Origin: Phytophthora quininea
Lineage: Eukaryota; Oomycota; Peronosporomycetes; Peronosporales; Peronosporaceae
DNA: 64,000 nt
NCBI GenBank assembly: GCA_011947345.1
Contig: JAAVTG010000675.1
Location: 186,001 to 250,000 of the forward strand
Direction of reading: 5' to 3'
The notes beneath the pieces are model-generated. The model saw only the letters and a program-made list of their open reading frames with translations, did no database searches and was not told the origin of the DNA. How positions within the stretch are numbered: position 1 is the first letter of the stretch; every line of letters starts with the position of its first letter. Shown piece after piece: positions 25,023 to 37,592 of the stretch. Position numbers and translations under genes: made by a program.

Positions 25023-25512
25023 CTACCAGAAGTATCATGTGGCCGTCGTCGATGCGTGCTGCATTTAGTGTCATCCGCTTTGCACGGCATTTCCAGGGAA
25101 GCCCTCCGGGGCTGTGTCAGTGTCGTGGGCTTCACTTGTCTGCCTCGGTGGAAAGCGAACGACGCATTCCAGACAACACTTCCCAGCCAAAAATAAGGAT
25201 GACAACAAGTATTTCCACGCTGTCGCTTAACGTCCTTCAAGACCTGCGTTTTAAAGGCAAAAATATTTTTGCCGAGGTTCCCCTTCTCGTAGTCATCATA
25301 TCCCGTATTTTTACAGTCGCCGCCCCTCACCATGTGGGAACACAATTCTAACACCGCATAACATGGCTTGATTCAACGATATTCAGAGTTCGAACCGCGT
25401 CCAGAGCCCCTCTTGATCCTCCAAGCAAGTCTGGCAGAAAAAAAAGAAGGACGTACTGACACAACAATATTCGATATCATGATGAAATTACCGTACTCGA
25501 ACTTGGAGGCGT
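25023..25512. other. Intergenic, no supported gene
   Basis: Lies between two minus-strand genes. Small open frames (for example 24983-25354 minus) show no recognisable domain. It would hold the promoter of WLGC copy 3 and the 3' flank of the CEP135-like gene. Confidence 0.55.
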
Positions 25513-28500
25513 CTAAGACGAAATAGGAACGTCGGTGGGGTTAGCAGTAGCAGGTTGCCTCCTGCTAGATCGACTAGATGAGGAAGAAGACGATGAGCGA
25601 GAATGACCTGACCGCGATGACCGAGCATCTGGAGACACGAAAGATGACGCGTGGGAGCTTTGCAGCTCTTCAATCTTCTTGTCACGCTGCAGAAGGCAAG
25701 AAGAAAAGATTTATCAGATCGCCCCGATAATTCGTGGTGCAACGGCAAAGCGTACCTGCTCGATTTCTCGCTCGTACTTCGCTGCGAACCGTTTAAATTT
25801 ACTTCGAGACCTCTCTAATTGCTGAAGGCAATCGCACAAAATCATCACATAAATGTCAGTAGCATACGCACACCTTCTCTAGAGCATTTGACCTTACCTT
25901 GATCGTGTCATCTTGTTGGGCCAGTCGGTCCTCCAATTCTTGGCATTTTATTTGCGCTTCTTCTAATGCGTGCAGAGGGAGGTACGAAGACGTACTGTTC
26001 GACGATTTGCCCATGGATTCAGGTGTGCCAGAGGCCACATCCGACGGTGAATGCGATGGACCAGACACTGGTGAGATGTTGCGGTTTGCGGATGCATTCG
26101 ATGCGTGGTCGGCTGATGATGGACTGTGGTTTAGCTCTGCCATGTTCATCACAGGTGTGGAGACCGGAATCTGCCTCTGATGAGACGTTTGGATCTCTTG
26201 GGCCATCGCATTTCGTTGCTCTTCGAGGTGTGCTATCAAGTTCTCGTTAGTTGCGACCTTCTGCCGAAGGGTGGACGCAACCTCTTCCAGGCTCCTGCGT
26301 TGGGACTGCTCGGCGCGCAACTTCTCCTGTAGCGACTTGAGCTCATACTTGCAGTTACTTAACTTTGCCTCTAAATGCACAATCCGCTGCGAGACTGCGG
26401 CGTTTTCAGCCTGAGCTCCGTAACGCTGAGCAGAGATCTCAGTGGAAACCTCCTTCTGAGCATTCAACTCTTCCGCAAGTTGCTGCATTCGTGTGTGAAG
26501 TTCTTCCTGCTTCTCTTCACTTACCTGCAACTTCTCGGTGAGAAAGCTGACTTGGTCGCGATACGTTGTCGCCTCTGTCGTCAAAGTTGCGTTTTTGTCT
26601 TTCAACACCTGCACTTGGTTGTCGAGGGTTGCCACCTGCTTTCTCAACGACTCGTTTACCACCGTAAGTTCTTCTTGTAGTGCAGAGATCTCCGTGCGAG
26701 CTTTTGCATTCCCTCATGTTCCTGAATCAACGATCGATAGGTGTGGCGCAAGTCTTCCAGCTCGATCTGTAGAGTGTCGCGTTCCCGCTCGATTTCTCGC
26801 GTAGTCTGCTTCAGGTTCCTCGCAGACTGTGAACGTGATTGCTCGGCAAACTGCAAGCGGGAGCATTCCTCACTAATTGCCTGGTTTTCAATGGTCATAT
26901 TCTCCAGGTCCTGCGCCAGAGCTGCCAGTTCGGCGGTGTGCATGCCCTTCAAATGCTCGAGGCGGTCCACCTCGCTCTCTAATCGTGAGCAATGAGACTG
27001 CATCTTGCTCAGTTTGTCTTCAGTATCATTCAACTTGTTGACCAGGTTCCCCATTTGCTCCTGCATTCCCACCGTATCGGACGACTTGGACTGCATGGCC
27101 TTCCTCATCTCGTTGCTCTGCTTTTCAAGTTCATGGTATTTTTCCGTCAGTATATCCAACTGGTCACTCACCGCATCTTTTTCGCTATCCAGCGTTCGTG
27201 TGAGTTTTTCAGTGACGAGATTTCGTTGTTCTTGGCTGAAATCTCGGTCTCTAACGAGCTGACCTTCGCATTCAAGTCGTCCATTTCTTGCTGGTGTCGT
27301 TGAATTTGTTGCTGACGCTGCTTTGTCTGGAAAACCATTTGGTCCCGTGATGATTCCATTTGCTCAATAAGCAGCTTGAAGTTCTCCACCGCCTCCGTTT
27401 TCTCAGTCAACGCGCGGTCTTTGGACTGAATTTCCACCCGGAGCTGCTTCAACGCAATTTCTCGAGCTCGGTTCGTTTCCTTCGTCTGCAAAAGCTCATC
27501 CTGAAGCAAAACTAGCTGGCTTTGGGCGCTTTTGTGACTGGTTTTCTCCTGCTCCAGTCGCGTCTCTAGCTGACTTGCACTATTCTGTCTCAGCCGCAAC
27601 TCACTCTGCAGTTGTCGGACCTGGTTTCTCAAGTCACTCACAGAGCTTTGACTCGATTGAAGAGCGTCCTGGCCTGAGGAGAGCGATTGCTGCTGCGCTT
27701 GAACTTCGTTCGATAGCTTTTCAAACTCGTTTTGATAGTGGTTCCAAGTTTGACGAGCGTTGCGAAGCTCCATCAGAGCGCTGTCGTAATTGTTTTGTAA
27801 CTCCGCTTTCTCTTTTCCAGTGCCAAGCACTTTTGCGTCGCAACTGCAGATTCCGTCTGCAATTTTTGGAGTTGGTCTGATAACCGCTTCGCGTGAAGTT
27901 CATCGTTTTCCACACGGATTTTCAGGCTAGCGTTTTGATCACGCAATTCTTCTACGTGGCGCTTTAAAGCCAGAGCCTCGTTTTGCAAAACGAGCTTCTC
28001 ATTTTCGGTCTCTTCAGATCGCCCCAACAGCGCCATTGTTTGGTTTTCCTTATCCGTGAGCTCACGTATCTGCGTCTTGGCCCCAACGAGCTGTTTCTGG
28101 AGGTCAGTACACTCGCGCTTCTTCGTTTCAAGCATGTTCTCAAGGTTCGCTTGCACCTTGGACGTCACGTCAAGCTTCTCCGAGAGTTTTTCCTGATCCC
28201 TTTCCGCTTCTTGCAGGGATGATTTCGCTTTCTGCAGGTCTTCTTCAAGGCCCATAATTTGAACAACAAGGCCTTCCTTTTCTCGCCGAAGATCATGCCT
28301 TTCTTCTTCAAGCCATTTCATTTCCTGTGCGAACAGCGCCTTCTTTTGATGTTGCCCATCTTCGCCACCATTTGCTTCATCATTTATGGCCGCCTTCAAC
28401 CTGTCGAGTTCCTTATTCAGACGTTCGACCTCTGACTTTTGAACGAGCAGCGCATGATTTAACGATCGGCACTCATCGTCTCGCTGAGATAGCATCTTGT

Positions 28501-30263
28501 CCATAGAACGCAGCTCACGATGCAGTGAGGCATTCTTCTCCTGATCCAGCCCATGGCTTTCTTCGTTCAGCTTGAGAGATTCACGTAGCACGTCAAGCTC
28601 TCGTGTGTGCGAGTTTAATGATGCCCGTGCGTCCGTCAGGGACTGCTCCAGCTTCGCCTTTTCAAGAGTAAGTTCCTTCGACTTTGCCTCTGCCCGGGCC
28701 AAATCGCTGGTTAGTACCCGGTTGTGAGAATTGGCGTTCGACAAAGCATTTGTGTAAGAGATCTTGTCATATTGCATGGCACGGAGAGCATCTTCCAGGC
28801 GGTCCTTGTGGGCTGTCAAAGTTTGGATCTGCTCTTCAAGTGATGCTGGACTAGATGTCTCGTCCTCCTCGCCCTGGCCTTCCAGGATGTCAGTAGATAG
28901 CTGGCGGGTTGCCAACGGGCTGCCTGGGTCTTGTTGAGACGAACTACATCGCGCGTGTTCCTCCTCCAAAACGTGATACTTTGCCTGCATCACGTTCAAC
29001 TCCTTTGTAAAGTGTTCGCGAGCCAGTTCAGCCTGCCTGGAAAAGTATTCCACCAGAAATTAGTAAGTTGCAAAGTATTTTTCTCTACAGCAAACCCAAA
29101 CGTACTGCAGCTTCTCCGCCAGACCACTGTTGCGCTGGATTTGTTCCGTTGCTTCTTTCAACCGACTTTCGTACTTTGCCACCTGATCGTTGAGTAAGTC
29201 CACTTGCGTGCTTAGCTGTTCGACTTGCAACTCTGTAGCCTCCTGTTTCGATTTAGTCTGGTACCGCTCCTCCAGATCCTGCAGCTTTCGAGCGGAAGTG
29301 TCTTCGTTGCTCACCACCTGTATTGACAACTTGGACAGTCTGCTGATTTCCTGCTCGCGTTTCGAAAGTTTCTCAGTAAACTGTTCGCATTGTGCTTTCA
29401 GTTTGGCGTTCTCCTTTGTCAATTCCGCAAGTTGTTCTTGCAAGTCCTTGGCCACCTGCGCCTGCTTGCCGTCTCGTTCCTGCTGCACCTTCCTCGCCTG
29501 TTGGCTATCCATCGACAGTCTCCGTAGCGACTGGGATACGTCAGAGCCTCGCATCTCAATAGACGCTGACCCGAATCCTTGCACCATCTCTAAGTTACCA
29601 ACTCCTGTCGCCAGCACACGCTCCAGTTGCGCCTGCAGCTTGGCCACCTCTTGCTCCTGCAAATAGGCAGAAACTGTTTTAGCGTTCCCGATTGCAATCT
29701 TTGCCCACCTTGTACACTGACTTTCTTGGCAATCTGTTGGGTCTTCTGCCCATTGAGGAACTGCAGCTTCTTGAGGTCATCTCGTAGCCCTTCCAGCTGT
29801 AGTTCGCAGGCCTTCTCTCTCTCCGTCACTGCTTCTTCTTGGTGAATTATCTCCAGGTGCAGCTACAACAAAAGTAATAAGTTAGTTCCAGTAAAACAAG
29901 TTACCCTTAAAAAGCGATACATTGTTGTTCTCGCGCGTGAGCTGCGCGTTCTCCTTGCGCAGCGGCAGCAGCACTTGCGAGAGCTCTAAAGCATCTCTCT
30001 GCGCCTTGTCCAGCGCCTTCTCAGCTTTATCGCGCGCTGTGTCGGCTGCTAGAAAGTCGTTCAATAGCCTTCTGACGAGAGGAACACTCTCGATGCCTAC
30101 GGGCTGCACATGAACACGAAGGTCATCACAGGAGATCAGAGGGGTAGACCGTAGGAGAGAGACGCACCTCGGCGTACGACAGAGAGCGCAGCTGCGCCTG
30201 CAGCTCGCCCACGCTGCGCACCTCCACGGCAGACGTCACGTCCTCGCCAGCGGATGGCGCCAT
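25513..30263 (-). CDS. CEP135/Bld10-like centriole coiled-coil protein
   Basis: Long coiled-coil protein of about 1,400 residues in at least seven exons. The N-terminus contains the family hallmark PVGIESVPLVRRLLNDF (human CEP135 has PLGIESVPLVEKL), then ENAQLTRENN, LHLEIIHQEE and LQFLNGQKTQQIA, the order seen in CEP135/TSGA10. Everything from about 29660 down is heptad-repeat coiled coil; the C-terminus is Ser/Arg-rich (stop at 25513-25515). CEP135/Bld10 builds the centriole cartwheel and basal body, which fits a zoosporic organism. The frame breaks at TTTT 27813-27816, near 27193 and TTTT 26702-26705, each rejoined by one base. Exon ends: ATG exon about 30165-30263, next about 29930-30110, then others. 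Head-to-head with the next gene, 15 bp between ATGs. Confidence 0.83.
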
Positions 30264-30278
30264 TTTGGTGATTCAAAA

Positions 30279-32760
30279 ATGGGTGCAATCATTTTCAAAA
30301 CTCTGCGAAGAGCCGTGATGGACAGCTTCGACTTGGCTGACCAGCGGATCGTGCAGCTCGAGCAGATTCCGAGCGACATCCGGCACGAGATCGAGCTCGG
30401 GGATGGCGTCGAGTACGCTCTCGACCTGTCGCTCAATCGCTTGCGCACCATCGACCACGTCGGCGTGTTCGAGCACGTTTGCCAGGTCTGTCGTACGTGT
30501 ATCATGTTCCTAAGCTCTTGCTAAAACATTTCAATTGCTGCAGTTGGATCTGTCAAGCAACCAGATCGAGAGTGTGAACGGCATCCAAGCCCTTCGACAT
30601 CTGCAGATTCTGGACTTGTCTCGGAACTGCGTCGCGTCCATCGACTTGCTGGCGCTCGTGCCGACGCTGAGGGAGCTAAAAGTTGCAGAAAACAGTTTGA
30701 CCACCATCGACTCCCTGCAGCTGCTCCCAGAGCTGCGAGTGGTGGACGCGTCGTACAACCGGATAGGCAAATGGCCGTCACTGGCAGGCCTGAAAGTTCT
30801 GGAGGTATCCCCGAAAACATTCGTACGGCCTACTTAAGAAGACTAACGAGTCTCTTTCTGGAGCAGACTCTAGACTTGTCGGATAACATACTGGGTGCAT
30901 TCTCTTCGTCACAGTCCAAGATGTTTCTCCCGTCACAGCTCCGGAGACTCGCTATTGCCAGAAATCAAGTGGACACGGTGCGTTATTCTTCTCGAGTCCG
31001 TCAAATCGTTAAATGACATTTAATTGTCGCCCTGTGCGAAGTTGTGCGGCATCGCTAGTCTCGGTTTGCAGTCGCCCGCGCTAGAATTTTTCGCTTTTGA
31101 CGAGAACCCAGTCATCCAACACGTCAGGAGCAGGGGTGGCCAACTGGAGAGGTTAACTGCTGCGTTTTTCCCTTGTTTGCCACTTAGTAGCGATGGGGGC
31201 TCACAATTTCAAGCCGAAGGCGAGAAGAGTTTGCAGTATCTCCCCTCGTATTGACGACTATCACGCGCGCAGTTTCCGAAGGGCGAGAAGCAGTCCTGAC
31301 TGAATTTCTCGTCGCCGGTAATGCACCTGTTGGTGTAAATGGAGGAGAGCAGACGTTTCTGCCGCCGCCGCCAGCCCCAGTCGATCATTTACTTCCTATC
31401 CGCAACCAGGCGCAACAAAATGGATTTGACGATGCAGACCCCAGCACGCCGTTCTCGCACGCCCAGAAAATGGAGATGTGGAAACAAATTCAGGATGATC
31501 GCAAGCCAGAATTCGCTCAGGGCAATGGTGCTCTATTACCTACCAATCAGATGAAATCGAGCAGAGTACATTGGGCAGAGGAAAGGGCTCACATCGACGC
31601 TCCTCTGCAAGGTGGCACACGTGATGGTGCTCTCACAGTGTCAGAACTACGTTTGCCTGACCCGCCATCATCTCGAGAAATGCCAGCCCGCGAGATCTCC
31701 AACCTTAGTGAGATGAAGCCTCTAGAGAAGGCGGAGCTTGAGCCCCAAATGATTTCCACGGAGTCGCGGGGTGCTGCTGGTAACGACGCACTTGGGAAGA
31801 AAGTAAAAATTCTCACCGAGCAAGTCGCCACCATGCGCAAGTACATGAAGGTAGCGTCTAAACATTGACCCGGTGTTTGTTCAGCCACCTCACCTCTTTG
31901 GCTTTGCCATAGGTTTGGATCAAGCGCGAGAAAATGGTTCGCGACGCCTCCGTTAGAAAGTTGCAACGATGGGTCCGACGACTGCAACGTGAAAATCGAT
32001 TACGGCAACGGGTTCTGTTGGCCAGGCAACGTCGCGAGAAGGAATATTGTTTTCAGCATTGCTCTACAAATTTACTCTGGGGTGCTACCAGACGATTCAC
32101 CTCGCAGGAGCGCATTCAGAGCGTTAGTGCTCAAAGCATTCAACGTCATGTTCGCGGGTTCATCGTTCGGACGCGAATTGTTCGTTTCAAGAAGCTTTGT
32201 ACCGCTGCGCGCAGGATTCAACACACTTGGAGAAAGGTTTTACAGGAGCGCCAAGCAGTCTTGCAGAGTAATTGGAAATTCCCTCATGGCAGCTCTAACG
32301 TGGAGTTTGCTAGATGGCGCCCGCATTTAGACGCTGTTCTTCGTTGTTCTCGCGATGTTAAGCAACTCCAGCAAGTTTGTGCTGTCCAAGACACGGCAAT
32401 CGATTTCCTCTGGAATAACCAAGTCCGCGATGACCCTTCTGCGGCTACCAAAGCTGAAAAGAATGTCGTTCGCGTTCAGGTGCGCTCCCATTGTCTTTCA
32501 GCGAAATAGCTTGTATTAACAGGGCGAGTGTTTGTATGCAGCGACTATGGCGAGGTCATTCTGTCTGGAAGCGAAAGCCAAATTCAAACACAGCAGATTC
32601 CACTGCAGCAACCATTCAACACTCGACAGATGCGAAAGACGACATGAAGGACCAACTCGATCAGCAAGCGCTCGAAATCAAGCAGCTCAAGCAGCAAATC
32701 GCGGCGTTACAGCAAATGGTAGTGAACCTTGCTGTTGCCAAAGCAAAGAGTACCGACTAA
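30279..32760 (+). CDS. LRR and IQ-motif protein (CEP97/LRRIQ-like)
   Basis: N-terminal SDS22-type LRRs (LDLSLNRLRTI, LDLSSNQIESVNGI, LDLSRNCVASI, LKVAENSLTTI, LDLSDNILGAF) over about 30400-30980. An acidic, low-complexity middle with Pro-rich stretches follows, then IQ-type helices (VRKLQRWVRRLQRENRLRQ, AQSIQRHVRGFIVRTRI, VCMQRLWRGHSVWKRK) and a C-terminal coiled coil. Introns lie near 30486-30540, 30808-30866, 30980-31036, 31850-31914 and 32480-32530. LRR followed by IQ is the layout of CEP97 and other LRRIQ proteins; CEP97 caps centrioles with CP110 and binds calmodulin. Pairing with a CEP135-like gene supports a basal-body role but does not prove it. One frame break near 31248 (SLQYLPS to VLTTITRAV). 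A second ATG at 30318 is an alternative start. Confidence 0.75.
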
Positions 32761-33148
32761 TTTGCACCCGTCCGGGAATTGATCCATGCGGGTTGCACGG
32801 ACCGTCGAATCCGCTCACGGAGCAATATTTTCGCAGGGTCTGAAGTACACATCAAAATCTGCATTCGGTGCTTGATTGTGTTGCCTTGGGCGATGAACTA
32901 CTGGGGCAGGTGACACCAAAGTACGGGTGCAGCACAAGAACGCGTCCCCAACCATTGCCGCAGAATGCGCTTGATCTGAAAGACAGCAACAATGTAGTTG
33001 AAGTTGCCAGAGTGATTGTCAATCTCTCCTTAAGTACGAAAGGAAACATCTGGCTTACACTTGCGCTTTGTATAGTCTGTCGGTTGCCGTTTCTGAGACA
33101 GAAGCATTCCGCATTCTGCGCTGTCGAGGACACAGCAACATCACAGTC
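32761..33148. other. Intergenic spacer
   Basis: 388 bp between an upstream stop and the HD-domain gene ATG. GCATTCCGCATTCTG at about 33108-33122 resembles the oomycete Inr/FPR core about 30 bp upstream of the ATG. Nothing else seen. Confidence 0.45.
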
Positions 33149-35034
33149 ATGAGCGCCAAGCGCCAGGACACGCTCTGGACGGCCTTCTCCAGGCAGCGGC
33201 AGCCGCCCAGCAAGCGCCAGAAGCTGCCGGTGGATGACGAGGCGCCTGCCGTGGCCAGACGCAAGCACGCGACCGACGGCTTCGACTCGGACGGTACCGT
33301 GACAGACGCCGACTTGATGTCGTCGCAAGAGGATGCGGGGGCGACGCTCTCAGCAATTCGATGCTCACAGACAGCGAGAGGGTCCAGGAGACGCAGAGAG
33401 CGACGCAGATGCTCAACGTGCGCAAGGAGGTGGGCAGCTACTAGGGCAGGGGACATGCCGTTATATTTTGCTAATGCGTTTGGATGCAGATCAAGGACAG
33501 CGTGCACGGCCTCATGACGTTCGAACCGCTCTGTATGCTGATCATCGACACGCTCCAGGTAGGAGGAGGAATACTCGATACTTGTAGGAGATGAGGCTGT
33601 TTAGACTGATTGATGTCGACGTGTTTCTAGTTTCAGCGGCTGCGGAACTTGCACCAGCTTGGAGCGGCCAACTTTGTCTACGTTGGAGCGACACACTCGC
33701 GTTTCGAGCACTGTTTGGGTGTCGCGTACTTGGCCGAGAAGATGCTGGACAGCATCCGGATCCATCAGCCGTGGCTGCCGATTACAGAGGTAGACGTGCT
33801 GTGCGTCAAGATTGCGGGGCTGTGTCATGACTTGGGGCACGGGCCGTTCAGTCACGTGTTTGATGGAGTGTTCCTGGAGCTCATGAAGAGGGAGAAACTC
33901 GTCAGTGAGCACTGCAAGTGGACGCACGAGCAGGGATCTGTCGACATGTTGGACTTCTTGCTGAAGGAGAACCACATTGACGTCACAGAGTTCGGGCTGA
34001 CCGAGCAAGACGTAGTGTTCATCAAAGAGCTCATTCTGGGGAGGCCGTTGGACGGGTCTAGTGGCACTTTGCGAGGCCGACCATCGTGCAACCAGCAGTT
34101 CCTGTACAACATCGTAAACAACGCGGCCAGTGGCTTTGACGTCGATAAGCTGGACTACTTCATGCGAGACTCGCTCCACACGGGGGCAAAGATGTCCTGC
34201 GATACAGATCTACTCATCCGCAACGCTCGAGTGCTCGTTGACCGCGAGGATGTCGAGAAGAAAATGGTCATTTGCTTTCCAGAGAAGCTGGCAGGACAGA
34301 TCATGCAAGCTTTCCGCACACGATACGAACTGCACCAATCAGTGTATCAGCACAAAGGAGTTCGTGCCATTGACTTCATGATCTGCGATCTGCTTCTCGC
34401 TGCGCACGATCACTTGACTATCAAAGGGAAGCGCATTTCTGAAATTGTCAGCTCAATGGAAGCGTATCAGCACCTGGATGATCGTGTGCTGCTGAAAATT
34501 CAAGAAAGCGATGGCCCTGAATTGGAGGAAGCGAGGTCGATGCTCAGTCGCATTTACTCCAAGCCGTACTACCATTTCGTCGGCAAGACGGCTGTCACTG
34601 GCCACTCGCAGCAGAAAACCGAAGACATGTTGCTGAATGAAGTGCTGCGGTGTTCAACGAGTCGATCGCTGATCAACGACAAAGAGGGAGTCATTTTGGA
34701 GTTCATGCGCATCCACTACGGCAAAGGAAAGGAAGACCCGCTGCAGTACATTCGCTTCTACTCGAAGAACGCGACTGCAACCAACAGGTGCTTCCGATTA
34801 CCAGCGAGCGCATACGAAATGTTCAGCCCGCAGAAGTTTGAGGAATACTCTGTTCGAGTTTTCGTTCGTGAGCGGCGCTTGGTACGTTCGTTCCAACGTA
34901 ATAGGTTTCTTTAGTCTCTGATCGGTGGTGTGTACATTCGTGCGTTGCAGCTAGCCCCCGTTCGAGAGGCCTTCGAGCGATGGTGCCGCAAGTACAACAG
35001 CTCGCAAGTGTTTCCTTTGGAGCTTCTCTCGTAA
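33149..35034 (+). CDS. SAMHD1-like HD-domain phosphohydrolase
   Basis: HD-domain dNTP triphosphohydrolase family. Metal-binding motifs are complete: H in ATHSRFEHCLG, HD in GLCHDLGHGPFSH, D in FDVDKLDYFMRD. The family hydrolyses dNTPs to nucleosides and triphosphate and sets dNTP pools. No SAM domain precedes it. Instead the N-terminus is short and basic, with QDTLWTAF (a degenerate PIP-box-like pattern) at residues 6-13 followed by SKRQKL, a possible nuclear signal. Introns: after NVRKE (about 33430-33489), after DTLQ (about 33560-33630), and about 34880-34950. A frame break in the five-G run at 33337-33341 separates the N-terminal exon from its continuation GDALSNSMLTDSERVQ. Stop at 35032-35034, convergent with the dynein gene. 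Confidence 0.9.
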
Positions 35035-35185
35035 GTATTTGTTGACTGCGTCGTAATTTAGCATCTACTACTTTGGAAGTGAACCAATATTCAAGTAAAC
35101 AACAAGGACACGTCATGAAAACTTGAATCACCCCACTCCTCTCTAAACGAAGCGGTGGAGCTCCACTACGAAAGACCAAGTCGTT

Positions 35186-37472
35186 TTAAGCCTTCGCGAG
35201 TGCGTTTGCCGCGATGGAGGTGGCCACCTTGCCTTCCAGAAGCGATAGGTCATCTGGCTGAGGCAATGCAATCTACACAACAAAACAATGTCAGAAAACA
35301 AAAACTTGAAGCCCATACAGAGCAATACAGGACTTACGTCGGAGGGAACCTCGAAGATGTGCGACTTGCCGTCGGCGTCGCCGGTAATGACACTTTTCCC
35401 ATCCGCACTCCATCGAACCTTGTTCAGAGCCTTCGCGCCAACCTTCTCCGTTACTGCGGGCACCTCGGCGTCCTTCAGGATATTCCAAATACTGACTGTG
35501 CCGCTGCCGTCAGCAACCGCGAAGAGCGCGGGGTGAACAGACGACCATCTCACATCGCAAATGTACTCGCTCGAAGGCTCGAACGACAGGACTGGGGATT
35601 CTGGGTGCTCGGTACTCCACAGCTTAACTGTCGAGTCCAACGAGCACGTAAGCAGCAGACCGTCGCGGTGCACAGGCAGCAGCGGGTTGAAGTGCATAGC
35701 GGTGACTGGGCCAAAATGAGAGCCATCTTTCGAGACTGGGTCGACGACAACCTCGCGCACAAGGTCCGCTGTTGTACTACCAAGGATGCCACTTTTGCTC
35801 TTTTGTCAGCATCCATGCTGTTTGCATCATCGGAGGCACCGACCTTGCTCTTCTGCTGGTCAAGCTTTGTGAAGTACACCTTACCAGCCTCTGTACCGAT
35901 GTACAATTCCTTATTTTCCTTGCGGAAGACTGCAAACGACGTCACTGATGCCTCCATCTTCTTGTCCGAAGTATTGACCGACGTGTAGTTGGAGACAATC
36001 GAAAGAGCGATGCGTAGATCCAACATGTCCACGGGTTGTTGCAGTTGGTCAATGTCCCATACGCACACTCGGCCATCGGTACTCGCGGAGATCAAGCTGG
36101 CACACACAACCATGACGCATCGTTAGTATACAAAGAATACCTGAAGGCAACAAAACAATATCGACGCCTTACTTGTATGACGTCTTTGTGCCGACGACAG
36201 CCATGGTGTAGATCGGGTGCGTGTGGCTAAAAGCCGACAGTGCAGTCTTCTGAACGGGAGCGCTCTTCGCACGAGTGTCCCAGATCACAATTTGGCCCGA
36301 GTACGTACCACCAATGATAATATGACGGTCAAACGGGTTGAAGCATGCACTGGTCACTTGAGAGTGGCAAGTAAATCGATACTCTGGTCGTCCAGGGAGC
36401 GCAGTAGACCACAAAAGAACCACGCCCTCCGTGATTGCCGCCACGTCCGTCAGAGCAGTGGTCGCAGAGTTCCCCATCGTATCCCACTGCTGGTCCGACA
36501 TGCCCATGTCCTTGTCTTCCTCCTCCAAAAGTTCCGCGCTGTGTACGACACGAGCATTAGCTCCGGGTAGAACGGCGACACATCCACGTCTGTCACTGCG
36601 CGGTGCTTGGACCACTTGTCGTCCGCAAATACGAACTGCTGCTTCAGCGACTCTGTGGCCTCTTCTACCGCACTGTCCTGCTCGATATCGGCGCCGTAAT
36701 CAATCATGATGTCATACTTGCTGGATGTGTTCAGTGCTCGCTCGATCGCCTTGGAGGCCTTGTTCAAGAACGCCTCCATGGCGTCCGACTGCATGATCGA
36801 GCCCTTCTCCTCCGCTGTCAAGGTAGCAGCGTTCTCCATGGTCGGCATCTCTGTGTCTACCGTCAACATTCTGCGAGGGGATCCTGGCCCCGCAGATCCG
36901 TCCACACTGCCCTGCTTATGCGGAGACTGAGCTCCGTCGTCCACCTCCATGTCTGTCGCCCCATCCTCCTTCAGCACGATCTCGTCCTCGAGCGTAATGT
37001 CCGTCTGCGTGTGCTTCGTGTAGGTCTCCACCAGAGTGGGCTGGATGTGCATCTCGGCCACGCTGGAGACGGTGGATAGCGCCGCTAGCTTCTCCGCCAG
37101 CGACAGAGTGTTGGTCTTGGGCTCCTCCGGCTTGGGCTCTGGCTCCTGCTGCTCCGCGTCGGCGTTGCTCTTGAGGATGTTCTGGATAAAGTCGTCGAAC
37201 TTGCTCTCCTGCTGGCCGATGGCCTGGTTCACGCTGTCGGGGGCGGCGCTCTCCTCCGCAGCTCTACAAAGCGCATAGTCAAAGTAAGATTCGGGAGGAT
37301 TGATAGAGATTGCGATCCCGACGGCTCTAGAACGAGTTGGGAGGCAGGAGAGGCAGCTACAGATGCAGCAGACAAATACACACCTGACCGCCGCCTTGCG
37401 CTTGCGGATCTCCTCCAGCTTCTTGCGCTTGGCCTCCAGCTCGGCCGCATGCTTGGCGCGTACCGAATCCAT
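35186..37472 (-). CDS. DYNC1I: Cytoplasmic dynein intermediate chain
   Basis: N-terminus is the charged helix typical of DYNC1I ([21 protein letters not shown]), which binds dynactin p150/NudE in relatives. A linker contains TYTKHTQTD, matching the LC8 light-chain site (KxTQT; human IC has TYTKETQTP). The C-terminal half is a WD40 propeller ([82 protein letters not shown]) that binds the dynein heavy chain. Introns near 37260-37380, 36098-36172 and 35262-35335; the last exon ends [10 protein letters not shown]. Frame breaks near 36539-36543 and GG 35784-35785, each rejoined by one base. Divergent from the beta-helix gene (120 bp). Confidence 0.9.
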
Positions 37473-37592
37473 CTTGGAGCTTCCCTTCGGAAAATGAAAT
37501 CGTCCCCCTACAAAACGGTATATAAATCAATTTAAAATCGTTATACTTTGCATGATTTGCGATCCATTTCCGCTTCAAGATCGGCAGCATCA

